Shown piece by piece: positions 7,900 through 17,860 of a DNA stretch of 64,000 nt. The stretch comes from Dehalococcoidia bacterium (GTDB taxonomy: Bacteria; Chloroflexota; Dehalococcoidia; Bin125), in the NCBI GenBank assembly GCA_022822855.1, contig JAJDYG010000025.1, forward strand, positions 62,001 through 126,000, in the 5' to 3' direction. The stretch's first letter is position 1. Each line of letters begins with the position of its first letter. The position numbers were made by a program, and so were the translations under genes. The notes beneath the pieces are model-generated. The model was not told where the DNA came from, searched no databases, and saw nothing but the letters and a program-made list of their open reading frames with translations.

Positions 7900-8901
7900 C
7901 TAGACATCGCCCTCGCTGGGGTCGGAGAGTTCGATATCGGTGACGACCCATTCAAGCGGCTCTCCGGCGGCCAGGTGGCTCAGGTTGGTGAAGAAGAAGT
8001 CGGCGGTGCGCAGATAAGAGGCGTCCACGTGGCAGGAATCGTGCGGCGTGATCTGGCAGTTGGGCAGGTCCCAGAGCGGGGAATCGGGCTGAAGCGGCTC
8101 GAGCGGCGCGACATCAAGCACCGCGCCGGCGATCGCGCCGGAGGTCAAGGCGTCGCTGAGCGCGTGGTGATCGACGACGCGGCCGCGAGCCACATTGATC
8201 AGCAACGCGTGAGACTTCATGGCGGCCAGCGCCTCCGCGTCGATCAGGTTCATGGTCTCATCGGTGAGCGGGCAGCAGAGCACGACGTAATCGCTGGCCT
8301 GAAGCAGGTCATGGAGGCGATCCGGTGAGAAGTGCTGGTCAAGGAACTCATTGCTGGGTGGTCGGCGCTTGGTGGCGATGGTCCGCATACCGAATGCCTG
8401 GCCGAGTCTGGCGCAGGCCTCGCCGATGCCGCCGTAGCCGACAATCCCCAGCGTCTGGCCCGCGAGTTCCAGTGATTCCAGGGGCGTCCATTGGCGTTCA
8501 GACTGGTTCGCCGCGTGTTGAGGCAGACGCTTCGCGTGGCTGAGGATGTAGGCGAACACGTACTCGGCGATGGTCGATCCATGCACGCCGGGCGAGTTGG
8601 TCACGATCGCGCCGGAATCCAACAGGTGGGCGAAGAGGGCGTGGTCGACGCCGGTGCTGGCCGTCTGCATCCACTTCGGCGGCGATGTTCCCAGCAGCTC
8701 GACGAACGCGCCAACCGCGTCCGGGAGGTAGTAGAGGTCTTCCGAGAAAAAGAAGGCGTCGAGTTCGGCAGGACTCTCGGACCACGAGCCGTCCGTATTG
8801 AGCAGCACCAGATCAGCATCGGGGACGATCTCGTGCAAGCGAGCGCCCGCGCGCTCGTTCAGCTCGGTCGTCACCCCAATGCGCAACGTTCTGTTCGCCA
8901 T
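7900..8901 (-). CDS. D-2-hydroxyacid dehydrogenase
   Basis: This 333-residue NAD(P)-dependent dehydrogenase resembles hydroxypyruvate/glyoxylate reductases. It has a canonical nucleotide fold, G155-Y-G-G-I-G160. The catalytic residues are Arg239 in NVARGRVVD, Glu268 in APLEPL and His287 in TPHDS. GGAGG precedes the ATG. It is the first gene of the organic-acid operon and is divergent from an MFS carrier whose start is about 65 bases away, so a shared promoter region probably lies at 8902-8966. A second, more divergent dehydrogenase of the same superfamily closes the operon. The two may act on successive or related substrates. Confidence 0.9.
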   Translation of the reverse strand: MANRTLRIGVTTELNERAGARLHEIVPDADLVLLNTDGSWSESPAELDAFFFSEDLYYLPDAVGAFVELLGTSPPKWMQTASTGVDHALFAHLLDSGAIVTNSPGVHGSTIAEYVFAYILSHAKRLPQHAANQSERQWTPLESLELAGQTLGIVGYGGIGEACARLGQAFGMRTIATKRRPPSNEFLDQHFSPDRLHDLLQASDYVVLCCPLTDETMNLIDAEALAAMKSHALLINVARGRVVDHHALSDALTSGAIAGAVLDVAPLEPLQPDSPLWDLPNCQITPHDSCHVDASYLRTADFFFTNLSHLAAGEPLEWVVTDIELSDPSEGDV

Positions 8902-8966
8902 GGCGCCTCCGCTGTTAGTCCTGCGAACTCCGGCAGTCGCGGTCTAGCGGTAGGGTAGTGGCGTTG

Positions 8967-10307
8967 ATGAGTGAGTCCCCCGACCCTCAGAGTCGACTGC
9001 TGCTCCGACGCCGCGAACGTCTGCCCGGTTTCCTGTACGCGCGACCGTTTCGCCGCGTGTTCGCCGGCTGGTGGATTGCCGCCGCGGCGTCGATGTCGTC
9101 GTTTGCCGCGGTGTCGTTCTTCAATCCGGTGCTCGGCGCGATCACGCCGGAGCTGCAGGCCGAGTATGGCTGGAGCACCGCCTCGATTGCGCTGACCATG
9201 GTGATCGGCGGGATCGGCGGAGGCGTCATCGCGACCTTTGTCGGACCGATCGCCGATCGGCATGGGCCGCGGATGTTGCTGTTCAGCTCAGTCGGCGTGG
9301 TGGCCGGGTTGCTGGTCGCTCTCGGGTTCGTTTCCGAGCTGTGGCAGTTTCTGCTGATCTGGGGCTTGGGTCGGGGGCTCACGGTCGCCGTGATCGACAT
9401 CGCCGTGATCGTGGTGGTCGCCAACTGGTTCATCCGGCGTCGCGGCTCGGCGATGGGCTTGACGATGATCGGCACGCGCAGCGGGATGATGATCTTCCCG
9501 CTGGTGATCACAGCGGGGATCTGGCTCGGCGGCCTGCGCGAGGCCTTCCTGCTCATGGCGTTGCTGGTCATCGTGATCGGCGTTGCGCCCCCGCTGATCA
9601 TGCGGCGACGGCCCGAGGACGTTGGACTTCGACCGGACGGCGAGCGGCTGAGGGCGTCGGTCGCAAGGTCGGAGACGCCCTCGCTTCTGGCCAGCGACCC
9701 GGATTGGACGGTCCGCGAGGCGATTCGGACGCGCGCGTTCTGGCTGCTGCTGTTTGGCACGACGATGCTGATGGCGGTCGGAGGAGCGGTCAACTTCACG
9801 TTCGTGTCGCACATGACCCAGAACGGGATCGACGCCGACACGGCGCGCAGCGCCCTAGCGTTGTGGGCCGGGATGGGGATCATCGGCGGTGTGTTGGGCG
9901 GCGAGCTGCGGCAGCGGCTGGCGGTGCGTTACTCGCTGCCCCTGGTGATCTGCGTGACGACCAGCGCGATCGTCTGGTTCGTGCTCACCGAGACGGTCTG
10001 GATGGCATTCGTCTTCGCCGTCTGGCACGGCCTCGCGTTCGGCGCCCAGCTCCCGCTCAACCGGATCTCGTTTCCCGACTACTTCGGCCGCTACTCAGTG
10101 GGGCGAATCCGATCGGTGACTGCGCCGCCCCAACTCCTGATCAACGCGTTTGGGCCGTTCATCTCCGGGCTGGTCGTGGACAGCCGAGGGTCGTACGACC
10201 TGATCTACATCGTCTTCGTCGGACTGTTACTGACTGCAGCCGTCAGCGTGCTGCTGGCTCGTCCACCGGAGGCGCCGGTCCGAAGATCTCCTCCAATGAG
10301 CAGCTGA
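8967..10307 (+). CDS. MFS transporter, organic-anion carrier type
   Basis: A 12-TM-like major facilitator of 446 residues in the cytoplasmic membrane. The first half has GGIGGGVIATFVGPIADRHGPRMLL, a form of the MFS loop 2-3 signature typical of oxalate/formate and monocarboxylate carriers. A charged central loop (about residues 215-250) separates two hydrophobic halves. I chose ATG 8967; the open frame begins at a GTG three codons earlier. Placed divergently from the CoA-transferase/hydroxyacid dehydrogenase operon, it may import that pathway's acid. Its last 65 bases overlap the convergent Uma2-like gene. Confidence 0.85.
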   Translation: MSESPDPQSRLLLRRRERLPGFLYARPFRRVFAGWWIAAAASMSSFAAVSFFNPVLGAITPELQAEYGWSTASIALTMVIGGIGGGVIATFVGPIADRHGPRMLLFSSVGVVAGLLVALGFVSELWQFLLIWGLGRGLTVAVIDIAVIVVVANWFIRRRGSAMGLTMIGTRSGMMIFPLVITAGIWLGGLREAFLLMALLVIVIGVAPPLIMRRRPEDVGLRPDGERLRASVARSETPSLLASDPDWTVREAIRTRAFWLLLFGTTMLMAVGGAVNFTFVSHMTQNGIDADTARSALALWAGMGIIGGVLGGELRQRLAVRYSLPLVICVTTSAIVWFVLTETVWMAFVFAVWHGLAFGAQLPLNRISFPDYFGRYSVGRIRSVTAPPQLLINAFGPFISGLVVDSRGSYDLIYIVFVGLLLTAAVSVLLARPPEAPVRRSPPMSS

Positions 10308-10848
10308 ATCCGGGCAGTACGTGGAGGCCATCCAGCTGATTCGGCTCCGTGACCGATACAACATCGGCCCCGGCCTGATACACATCAACCGATCGCGAAT
10401 CCGGCAGGACAAGCCAGACAGTCTCGACTCCGTAGCTGATCCACATCACTGCTTTGTCGTGAACTTCACTCAACGAGTCCGAGGGTGATTTGACTTCCAC
10501 CACGAGATTGGGGGGAACCTCGGGATAGCCGGTCGCTCTGCCGCTCGGCGAGAACCGCTCCCTAGAGAAGTACGCCAAGTCCGGGCCGCGAACAGTGTCA
10601 GGACCACGTTCCAAGACAACGCCTGCGTCGTTGCTCGTTGCCATTCCCAGCTCATGCTCTTCAACGTGCAGCAGAATCTTCGAGCCAAGACGCAGACAGA
10701 TGACGCCGTGTTCGTTGCCGGGAGGAGGCATCTCGCAAAGTCTCCCTCGAATCAGCTCGCCTCGAAACTCGTCCTTGGACATCCGCTGGAGTTCTTCAGC
10801 AGTGACAAGTTTGGGAGGAGCCGATCGAGGGGGCCCTGCTATGACCAT
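10243..10848 (-). CDS. Uma2-family (DUF820) putative endonuclease
   Basis: This 201-residue protein has the PD-(D/E)xK-like DUF820 fold. The active-site set is visible as PDLAYFSRER (Asp) followed by PNLVVEVKSPSD (E-x-K), with the N-terminal ELIRGRL strand that carries the conserved Glu/Arg. Such proteins are multiplied in cyanobacteria and Chloroflexota and their biological role is uncertain. The gene starts nine bases after the thiolase stop and so may be translated from the same mRNA. Its 3' end overlaps 65 bases of the convergent MFS gene. Confidence 0.85.
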   Translation of the reverse strand: MVIAGPPRSAPPKLVTAEELQRMSKDEFRGELIRGRLCEMPPPGNEHGVICLRLGSKILLHVEEHELGMATSNDAGVVLERGPDTVRGPDLAYFSRERFSPSGRATGYPEVPPNLVVEVKSPSDSLSEVHDKAVMWISYGVETVWLVLPDSRSVDVYQAGADVVSVTEPNQLDGLHVLPGFSCSLEEIFGPAPPVDEPAAR

Positions 10849-10857
10849 GACGCCATC

Positions 10858-12060
10858 CTACGCATTCGATAGGATCAGCGTTCCCGCTGAGGCGAACATT
10901 CCTCCGGGGCCGTGGGCCATGCTGACGTTGACGTTGGGCACCTGGCGGTCGCCGCATTCGCCTCGGAGCTGGCGGACGGACTCGATGATGGCGAACATGC
11001 CGTACATGCCGGTGTGGCAGTAGGAGAGACCGCCGCCGTTGGTGTTCATCGGGAAGTCGCCGCCGGGACCGGACTTGTAGATGACCTCGCCGTCGGGGCC
11101 GGTCTTGGTCTCGGCGAAGAAGGGTCCGCCCTCGCCCTTGGGCACGAAGCCGAGGTCCTCGGCCGCCATCAGCGGGGTGAAGGTGAAAGCGTCGTAGAAC
11201 ATGCAATGGTCGATGTCCTGCGGGCCCAGACCGGCGCTCTTGTAGGCGGCTTCACCGGCGATCCGGTAGCCGTCGGCGGTGGTGTGGTCGCGCATCTGCG
11301 AGACCATCCAGTGCGCCGCCGCTTCGCCGGCGCCGAGCACGTAGACCGGGTCCTTGGCGTAATCCTTGGCCCGCTCCTCGGAGACCAGCACCAGCGCGCC
11401 GCCACCGTCGGCGACGACGCAGCAGTCGAGCAGGTTGAAGGGGTAGCAGATCATCCGCGAGTTGAGCACGTCCTGCGGAGTGATCGGTCCGCCGCCGCGT
11501 TCCGGCGCTCGGCGGTGGCTGCCCATCATGGCCATCGGGTTGAGGTTGGCCCAGGCGCGGGTCGCCGCAGCGATGTGGGCCAGGTGCTCCTTGGTCGTGC
11601 CGTACTCGTGGAAATGGCGCAGCACCGGAATCGAGAACGTCGTCGGCGCGCCGCCGATCGCGAAAGGCGCCTCGTACTGACCGCCCGGCGAGGAGGCCGA
11701 GCCGCCGCGCGGAGCGTCGACGCCCGAGCGTCCGCTCTCGCCGTGTGTGACGAGCGCGACATCGCAGTAGCCGGCCATGATCGCGGCCACGGCGTGGCGG
11801 ACGTGAATCATGAACGAGCAGCCGCCGACGGAGGTGCCGTCGATGTAACGCGGCTGGATGCCGAGGTACTCGGCGACTTCGTTGGGAATCGCGCCGGCGC
11901 AGAGCAGGCCGTCAACGTCGGACAGCGGAATACCGGCGTCGTCGAGCGCGTTCTTGGCCGACTGCGCGTGCAGCGCGAGCCGCGACATGTGCGGAAGCTG
12001 GCCCAGATCATCGGTCTCAGCAGCGCCGACAATCGCGACCTTGTGTCGAATCTGATCCAT
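10858..12060 (-). CDS. thiolase-family / lipid-transfer (SCPx-like) protein
   Basis: This 400-residue thiolase-fold protein acts on acyl-CoA substrates. It has the N-terminal VAIVGAAETDDLG strand-loop typical of SCPx/Ltp proteins, VGGCSFMIHVRHAV at the position of the nucleophile loop, NTNGGGLSYCHTG near the conserved His, and a HGPGG near the C-terminus. It lies 51 bases downstream of a DUF35 Zn-ribbon/OB-fold gene. In known systems (for example Ltp2 with ChsH2-DUF35) such pairs form an aldolase or acyltransferase complex, and that is likely here. Whether the Cys in GGCSF acts as a thiolase nucleophile is uncertain. Confidence 0.85.
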   Translation of the reverse strand: MDQIRHKVAIVGAAETDDLGQLPHMSRLALHAQSAKNALDDAGIPLSDVDGLLCAGAIPNEVAEYLGIQPRYIDGTSVGGCSFMIHVRHAVAAIMAGYCDVALVTHGESGRSGVDAPRGGSASSPGGQYEAPFAIGGAPTTFSIPVLRHFHEYGTTKEHLAHIAAATRAWANLNPMAMMGSHRRAPERGGGPITPQDVLNSRMICYPFNLLDCCVVADGGGALVLVSEERAKDYAKDPVYVLGAGEAAAHWMVSQMRDHTTADGYRIAGEAAYKSAGLGPQDIDHCMFYDAFTFTPLMAAEDLGFVPKGEGGPFFAETKTGPDGEVIYKSGPGGDFPMNTNGGGLSYCHTGMYGMFAIIESVRQLRGECGDRQVPNVNVSMAHGPGGMFASAGTLILSNA

Positions 12061-12111
12061 GGGTGGTCTCCCTTTCGGCAGTGAATGTCAGAAGGTTGAA
12101 CGAATCGGCGC

Positions 12112-12528
12112 CTAGACAGGCTTGAACTTGGGCAGGGTGACGTCGTCGGTCACGTCGTCGTAGACGATCTCGACATCCATGTCGACGGTCGTCGAGTAGG
12201 GGTCGTCGATGATCAGATTGGACATCATCCGCGGGCCCTCTTCGAGTTCAATCACCGCGATCACGTAGGGCGGCGCGTTGTCCTCGGTGTGGTAGGGAGG
12301 AATCGGCTGGTGCGAGATCACGAAGGTGTGGACCTTGCCCTTGCCCGACGCCTCGGTCCACTTGATGTCCCAGCTGAAGCAATTGGGTGTTGGGCAGAAG
12401 GGACGGGGGTAGAAGTGGGGACCGCAGTCGTCGCAGGTCGGCAGCATCAGTTTGTGCTCTTTGAGGCCATCCCAGTAGGGCTGTGACTCAGGCGTCGCCA
12501 CGGGCAGTCTGCCAGCGTAATCGGCCAT
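12112..12528 (-). CDS. DUF35 Zn-ribbon/OB-fold partner protein
   Basis: A small 138-residue acyl-CoA-associated protein with an N-terminal rubredoxin-like zinc ribbon (Cys32, Cys35, Cys45, Cys50) followed by an OB fold. The strands around GKVHTFVISHQPIPPYH and APPYVIAVIELEEGPRMMSNL match the family. AAAAGGAG precedes the ATG. These proteins have no known catalytic activity alone and bridge or activate thiolase-fold partners. The partner is the adjacent downstream gene. A second DUF35/thiolase pair lies at 45.3-47.0 kb in the opposite gene order. Confidence 0.88.
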   Translation of the reverse strand: MADYAGRLPVATPESQPYWDGLKEHKLMLPTCDDCGPHFYPRPFCPTPNCFSWDIKWTEASGKGKVHTFVISHQPIPPYHTEDNAPPYVIAVIELEEGPRMMSNLIIDDPYSTTVDMDVEIVYDDVTDDVTLPKFKPV

Positions 12529-12588
12529 CCTGTGCTCCTTTTCGTGTTTCGCGGTTATCCAACGCGATGCTACACGACACCCCGTTGC

Positions 12589-13242
12589 TCAACGCTTCGA
12601 GGTCTCTCGCTCGACCCATGATTCCAGCAGCTCGGCCTTGTGTTCGGTCCAGGGCGGCTGAACGTCTTTGCGCTGTCGAGCGATCTCGGCCAGGAGGACC
12701 GCTGCGGCCACCGAGACGTTGAGCGACTGCACGAAGCCAACCATCGGGACGATCAATGCGCCATCCGCAAGAGCGACCATCTCGGGCGAGCAGCCCGCGT
12801 GCTCGTTGCCCAACACGATTGCGGTGGGCCCGTTGAAGTCGACGCTGAGGTAGTCCTGCGCCGCGTCGGTCAGTTCGGTCGCATAGACCTTGATGCCCTC
12901 GGCGCGCAGGGTCGAGACGCACTCCTCCGCGGAGTCGTAACGGTCGATCCGGAGCCACTTCTGGACCTTGGCGGCGACACCGCCCGAGATCTCGGGAAAG
13001 ACCTGGTTGGTGTAGACCAGCGCGATCCGGCCGACGCCGAACGCATCGCAACTGCGCAGGATGGCCGAGGCGTTGTGAGCGTCGTGGATGTTCTCGATCA
13101 CAACGACGAGGTCGTCGTGGCGACGTTCGATCACCTGGCGCATCCGCGCGAGGCGGCGTTCGGTGATCGGGCGAGGTGCCGATCTCTCGCTCCCCCTCGC
13201 AGGGGGAGCCGTCGCGGAGCGACTGAGGGGGTCCCGCCCCAT
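12589..13242 (-). CDS. trmH: TrmH-like tRNA (Gm18) 2'-O-methyltransferase
   Basis: A SPOUT-class methyltransferase that methylates the ribose of G18 in tRNAs. All three SpoU motifs are present: NIHDAHNASAILRSCDAFGV (motif 1), AIVLGNEHAGCS (motif 2) and VPMVGFVQSLNVSVAAAVLL (motif 3). Homology to known TrmH proteins appears to begin at about residue 26 (ITERRLARMRQV). The 25 residues before it are encoded by a dispersed palindromic repeat. The only in-frame starts are ATG 13242, inside the repeat-led region, and ATG 13143, which would remove conserved residues. I kept 13242, 13 bases after the reductase stop. Confidence 0.85.
   Translation of the reverse strand: MGRDPLSRSATAPPARGSERSAPRPITERRLARMRQVIERRHDDLVVVIENIHDAHNASAILRSCDAFGVGRIALVYTNQVFPEISGGVAAKVQKWLRIDRYDSAEECVSTLRAEGIKVYATELTDAAQDYLSVDFNGPTAIVLGNEHAGCSPEMVALADGALIVPMVGFVQSLNVSVAAAVLLAEIARQRKDVQPPWTEHKAELLESWVERETSKR
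13189..13232. repeat. dispersed palindromic repeat R3, copy in trmH
   Basis: The unit has a CTCCCCCT...AGGGGGAG hairpin, then GTCGCGGAGCGAC (itself a GTCGC/GCGAC palindrome), then GAGGGGG, which pairs back to the CCCCC run. Related copies are at 21449-21470, 21524-21565 and, in composite form, 25097-25221. Here it lies inside the 5' end of the trmH frame and encodes Pro/Ser/Arg-rich residues. Confidence 0.8.
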
Positions 13243-13255
13243 ATGCGACAGACCC

Positions 13256-15034
<1,779 letters not shown>

Positions 15035-15066
15035 ACCGTAGTACTCCAACTATGTTTGTTCGGTTT

Positions 15067-16314
15067 TCAGTCTATCAGCGAGGGATCGATCAGAACCCTG
15101 CGCGGACCGCGTGCAACACCGGCTCTGCGGCGGATTAGCTCGAGTGTCTCCTGCCCGTGAGTGGTCCGTTGACCTGACACCATCATCGGTCGGAGCAGTG
15201 CTTCAGCGTCCGCCGATGGCGGTTCGCCGAAGCGCCCGACCAGGTCGTGGTCGTCAGCTCGCCAGACCTGTTTCCGATGTCCGATGCTGGGCTTGCCCGG
15301 TGAGCGTTTCGCGACGGGGCGGCCGTCGTACTCGACGATCTTGTAGGCGGAGTCGAGAGTCGATGCGTCGGGCGGCGCGACGATGCTGGTGCCGCAGGCG
15401 TAGACATCGATCGGAGCGTTCGCTTCGACCAACCCGGCGATCTGATACTCGTCCAGTCCTCCGCTGGCGACGATGCGGACGTCGGGCAAGCCGGTCGTAT
15501 CGAGCTTGATCCTGGCTTGCCAGGCCTCGGCGCGGAGATCGCCGGAGTCGAGCCGGATGGCGCCGACCGATCCCTGGCCGTACTTCTTCGCGATCTTGAT
15601 GGCGTTGTTCACGCCGGTTGCGGTGTCGAAGGTGTCGACCAGCAGGGTCGTCGCCGGATAGCGCGAGACGAACGCCTCGAAGGCGGACGCCTCGTCGTCC
15701 TCCGCGAGGATGAAGCTGTGCGCCATCGTCCCCGTTGTCGGGATGCCATAGCGACGGCCGGCCTCGACCGAGGAAGTCGCCTCGAAGCCGGCGATGTAGG
15801 TGGCGCGGGACGCCTCGATGGCTGCCTCGGAGCCGTGAGCGCGGCGTCCGCCGAACTCGATCACCGGACGTCCTGCGGCCGCGTCGACGGCGCGCGCCGC
15901 TTTGCTCGCGACGAGCGTCGGGTAGGCGATCTGGTTGATCATCGCCGTCTCGACGATCTGGGCTTCCGGCAGCGGAGCCATGACCTGGATCAGCGGTTCG
16001 CCGGGATAAACGATCGTTCCTTCGGGCGGGGCCCAGACCTCGCCGCTGAAACGGAACTCGCGGAGCTGGTCGATGAATCGTCGGTCGAACTGGGGTAGGG
16101 ACTGGAGGTGGGCCAGGTCTTCATCGCTGAAGCGCAGCGTCTCGAGGAACATGAGGGCCCGTTCCAATCCGGCGGCGATCAGATAGTCCCAGTTTTTGGG
16201 CAACTCGCGGACGGTGAGCTCGAAGACGGCGTCGCCGGTCATGCCGCGGTCGTAGTAGACCTGGGCCATGGTCAGTTCGTAGAGATCGACGAAGAGGGCC
16301 GAGGGCGTGTTCAC
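15067..16314 (-). CDS. pncB: nicotinate phosphoribosyltransferase
   Basis: This enzyme converts nicotinate plus PRPP to nicotinate mononucleotide, the rate-limiting step of the Preiss-Handler NAD salvage route. The 415-residue protein has the family's N-terminal LYELTMAQVYYDRG, EFGGRRAHG, TGTMAHSF (with the His phosphorylated in the family), VDTFDTATGVNNA and RLDSGDL. It starts at a GTG 18 bases after the nicotinamidase stop, so the two successive enzymes of the pathway form a unit. No Shine-Dalgarno sequence is evident. Confidence 0.92.
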   Translation of the reverse strand: MNTPSALFVDLYELTMAQVYYDRGMTGDAVFELTVRELPKNWDYLIAAGLERALMFLETLRFSDEDLAHLQSLPQFDRRFIDQLREFRFSGEVWAPPEGTIVYPGEPLIQVMAPLPEAQIVETAMINQIAYPTLVASKAARAVDAAAGRPVIEFGGRRAHGSEAAIEASRATYIAGFEATSSVEAGRRYGIPTTGTMAHSFILAEDDEASAFEAFVSRYPATTLLVDTFDTATGVNNAIKIAKKYGQGSVGAIRLDSGDLRAEAWQARIKLDTTGLPDVRIVASGGLDEYQIAGLVEANAPIDVYACGTSIVAPPDASTLDSAYKIVEYDGRPVAKRSPGKPSIGHRKQVWRADDHDLVGRFGEPPSADAEALLRPMMVSGQRTTHGQETLELIRRRAGVARGPRRVLIDPSLID

Positions 16315-16332
16315 TGTGTGAACGGTATTCGA

Positions 16333-16923
16333 TCAGCGCTCGATGACTGCGCCAGCGTCGGCCATGGCGGCGATGGCTGCGTCGCCGTCGACCGGCTGGA
16401 GATTGACGGCGGCGACGCCATTGACGGGAACGAGGACTTCGAAGCCGAGTCGGCAGGCGTCGAGGACGGTCTCCTTGACGCAGTAGTCGGTCGCGAGACC
16501 GATGACCACGCAGCGCTCGATGCCCGCTTCGAGCAGGATGTCCTCAAGATCGGTCGGATGCCGGTCCCCGCTCTGTGGGTCGCGAGTTGTGAAGCCGGAG
16601 TAGCCGTCGTTGCCGTCGACGCCCTTGCGCACGGTCGGGCCCGCGTCTGCGGTCAGGTCGGCGTGGAACTCGGCGCCCCAGGTATCGCCGACGCAGTGGA
16701 CGGGCCAGATGCCGCCGTCCTGCTTGAAGTGAGGTGTGTGTTCGGGATGCCAGTCCTGGGTGTAGACGACCAGCGCGCCAGCCTCGGTTGCCCGAGCGAT
16801 CGCCCTGTTGGCGTGGGTCACTACCTCGGCTGAGCCCTCGACGAACAGCGATCCGTCCGGATGGGCGAAGTCGTTCTGGACGTCAACGACGATCAGCGCG
16901 GTTTGCGGGTCGTAGGCGGGCAC
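16333..16923 (-). CDS. pncA: nicotinamidase (isochorismatase fold)
   Basis: This enzyme deamidates nicotinamide to nicotinate, the substrate of the adjacent pncB product. The 196-residue protein carries the catalytic triad Asp14 (VVDVQNDF), Lys100 (VRKG) and Cys148 (ATDYCVK), and the metal site Asp57, His59 and His65 in TQDWHPEHTPHF. The start is a GTG at 16923, only 23 bases beyond the CCA end of tRNA-Cys, and the intervening bases hold no ribosome-binding site. The gene may be expressed from transcripts that run through the tRNA array, which is an inference from spacing. Confidence 0.92.
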   Translation of the reverse strand: MPAYDPQTALIVVDVQNDFAHPDGSLFVEGSAEVVTHANRAIARATEAGALVVYTQDWHPEHTPHFKQDGGIWPVHCVGDTWGAEFHADLTADAGPTVRKGVDGNDGYSGFTTRDPQSGDRHPTDLEDILLEAGIERCVVIGLATDYCVKETVLDACRLGFEVLVPVNGVAAVNLQPVDGDAAIAAMADAGAVIER

Positions 16924-16946
16924 TGGAGTGTGTCAGGAGGAGGAGT

Positions 16947-17020
<74 letters not shown>

Positions 17021-17055
17021 CTTTGCGCAGATACGGGTGCACAGGTGAGATGTTC

Positions 17056-17130
17056 TGGAGCGGAAGAAGGGATTCGAACCCTCGACCTTCTCCTTGGCAA
17101 GGAGACGCGCTACCGCTGCGCCACTTCCGC
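17056..17130 (-). tRNA. tRNA-Gly (GCC)
   Basis: The reverse complement has acceptor GCGGAAG/CTTCCGC, D-arm GCGCAGCGGTAGCGC, anticodon loop TTGCCAA (GCC) and T-loop GGTTCGAATCC. The 3' CCA is encoded. It lies 35 bases upstream of tRNA-Cys on the same strand. Confidence 0.95.
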
Positions 17131-17213
17131 TCGTCCGAGCAACAAATTGTCGCTCGCTGAGGACATTGTAGCCGCCGAACGTGATTGTGGCCGATCGGCG
17201 ATTGTCCGCTGTT

Positions 17214-17301
17214 TGGTGCCGAGGAAGAGACTCGAACTCTTACGCTCGCAATGAGCACAGCGCCCTCAACGCTGCGTGTCTACCAGTTCCACCACCTCGG
17301 C
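17214..17301 (-). tRNA. tRNA-Leu (GAG)
   Basis: This class II tRNA of 88 bases has acceptor GCCGAGG/CCTCGGC, anticodon loop TTGAGGG (GAG), a long variable arm and a T-loop with AGTTCGAGTCT. The discriminator is A and the CCA is encoded. Confidence 0.95.
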
Positions 17302-17319
17302 AAAGAAGGTTGGATGCTC

Positions 17320-17396
17320 TGGCAGGGGTGGCAGGACTCGAACCCGCGACCTACGGTTTTGGAGACCGTTGCTCTGCCAAACTGAGCTACACCCCT
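17320..17396 (-). tRNA. tRNA-Trp (CCA)
   Basis: The acceptor is AGGGGTG/CACCCCT, the D-arm GCTCAGTTTGGCAGAGC, the anticodon loop TCTCCAA (CCA) and the T-arm has GGTTCGAGTCC. The discriminator is G, as usual for tRNA-Trp, and the 3' CCA is encoded. It is the first tRNA of the array in transcription order. Confidence 0.95.
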
Positions 17397-17524
17397 CCGT
17401 AAGCAACGAGCATAGCAGGTGATCGAGAACGCAGGGCGGCGCTTCACCGCGCTGTCAGGCTGGCGCATCACTGCGCCGGCGACGCGCCTATTCTGTGGCA
17501 ACACCGCAAAGGAGGACTTGGATC

Positions 17525-17860
17525 ATGCTGGACTTGCACTCCGAAATTGACGACGGCGTCCTGGTGTTGAACCCGACCGGAAGGATCGACGGCGCCACGG
17601 CCAAGGCGTACGAAGAGGCGCTGCTCGACCGGATCGCCAAGGGCCATACCAGGATCATGATGAACTGCGAGGCGGTCGAATACATCTCGTCTGCAGGGTT
17701 GCGGGTGCTGCTGATGGCGTCCCGACGCGCCGGCGACGCCGCAGGCAAGCTGGTGCTCTATGCCGTGCGCGACCACGTCAACGATGTGTTCAAGTTCTCC
17801 GGTTTCGCCGAGATCATTCCGATCCTCGGTGATCGGGATTCCGCAATGGAGTCGTTCTAG
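17525..17860 (+). CDS. STAS-domain anti-sigma factor antagonist
   Basis: This 111-residue single-domain protein is of the SpoIIAA/RsbV kind. It would bind an anti-sigma kinase and be switched off by phosphorylation. The conserved segment VEYISSAGLRVLL aligns with the phospho-serine loop, placing the acceptor at Ser56. ATG 17525 was chosen because AGGAGG lies nine bases upstream; an open frame ten codons longer has no such site. No cognate kinase or sigma factor is nearby. The TAG stop at 17858-17860 is part of the inverted terminal repeat of the adjoining repeat element. Confidence 0.88.
   Translation: MLDLHSEIDDGVLVLNPTGRIDGATAKAYEEALLDRIAKGHTRIMMNCEAVEYISSAGLRVLLMASRRAGDAAGKLVLYAVRDHVNDVFKFSGFAEIIPILGDRDSAMESF

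Noticed and set aside
10912..12084. 390-codon plus-strand open frame
   Set aside because: It is antisense to the thiolase-fold gene and has no protein motif.
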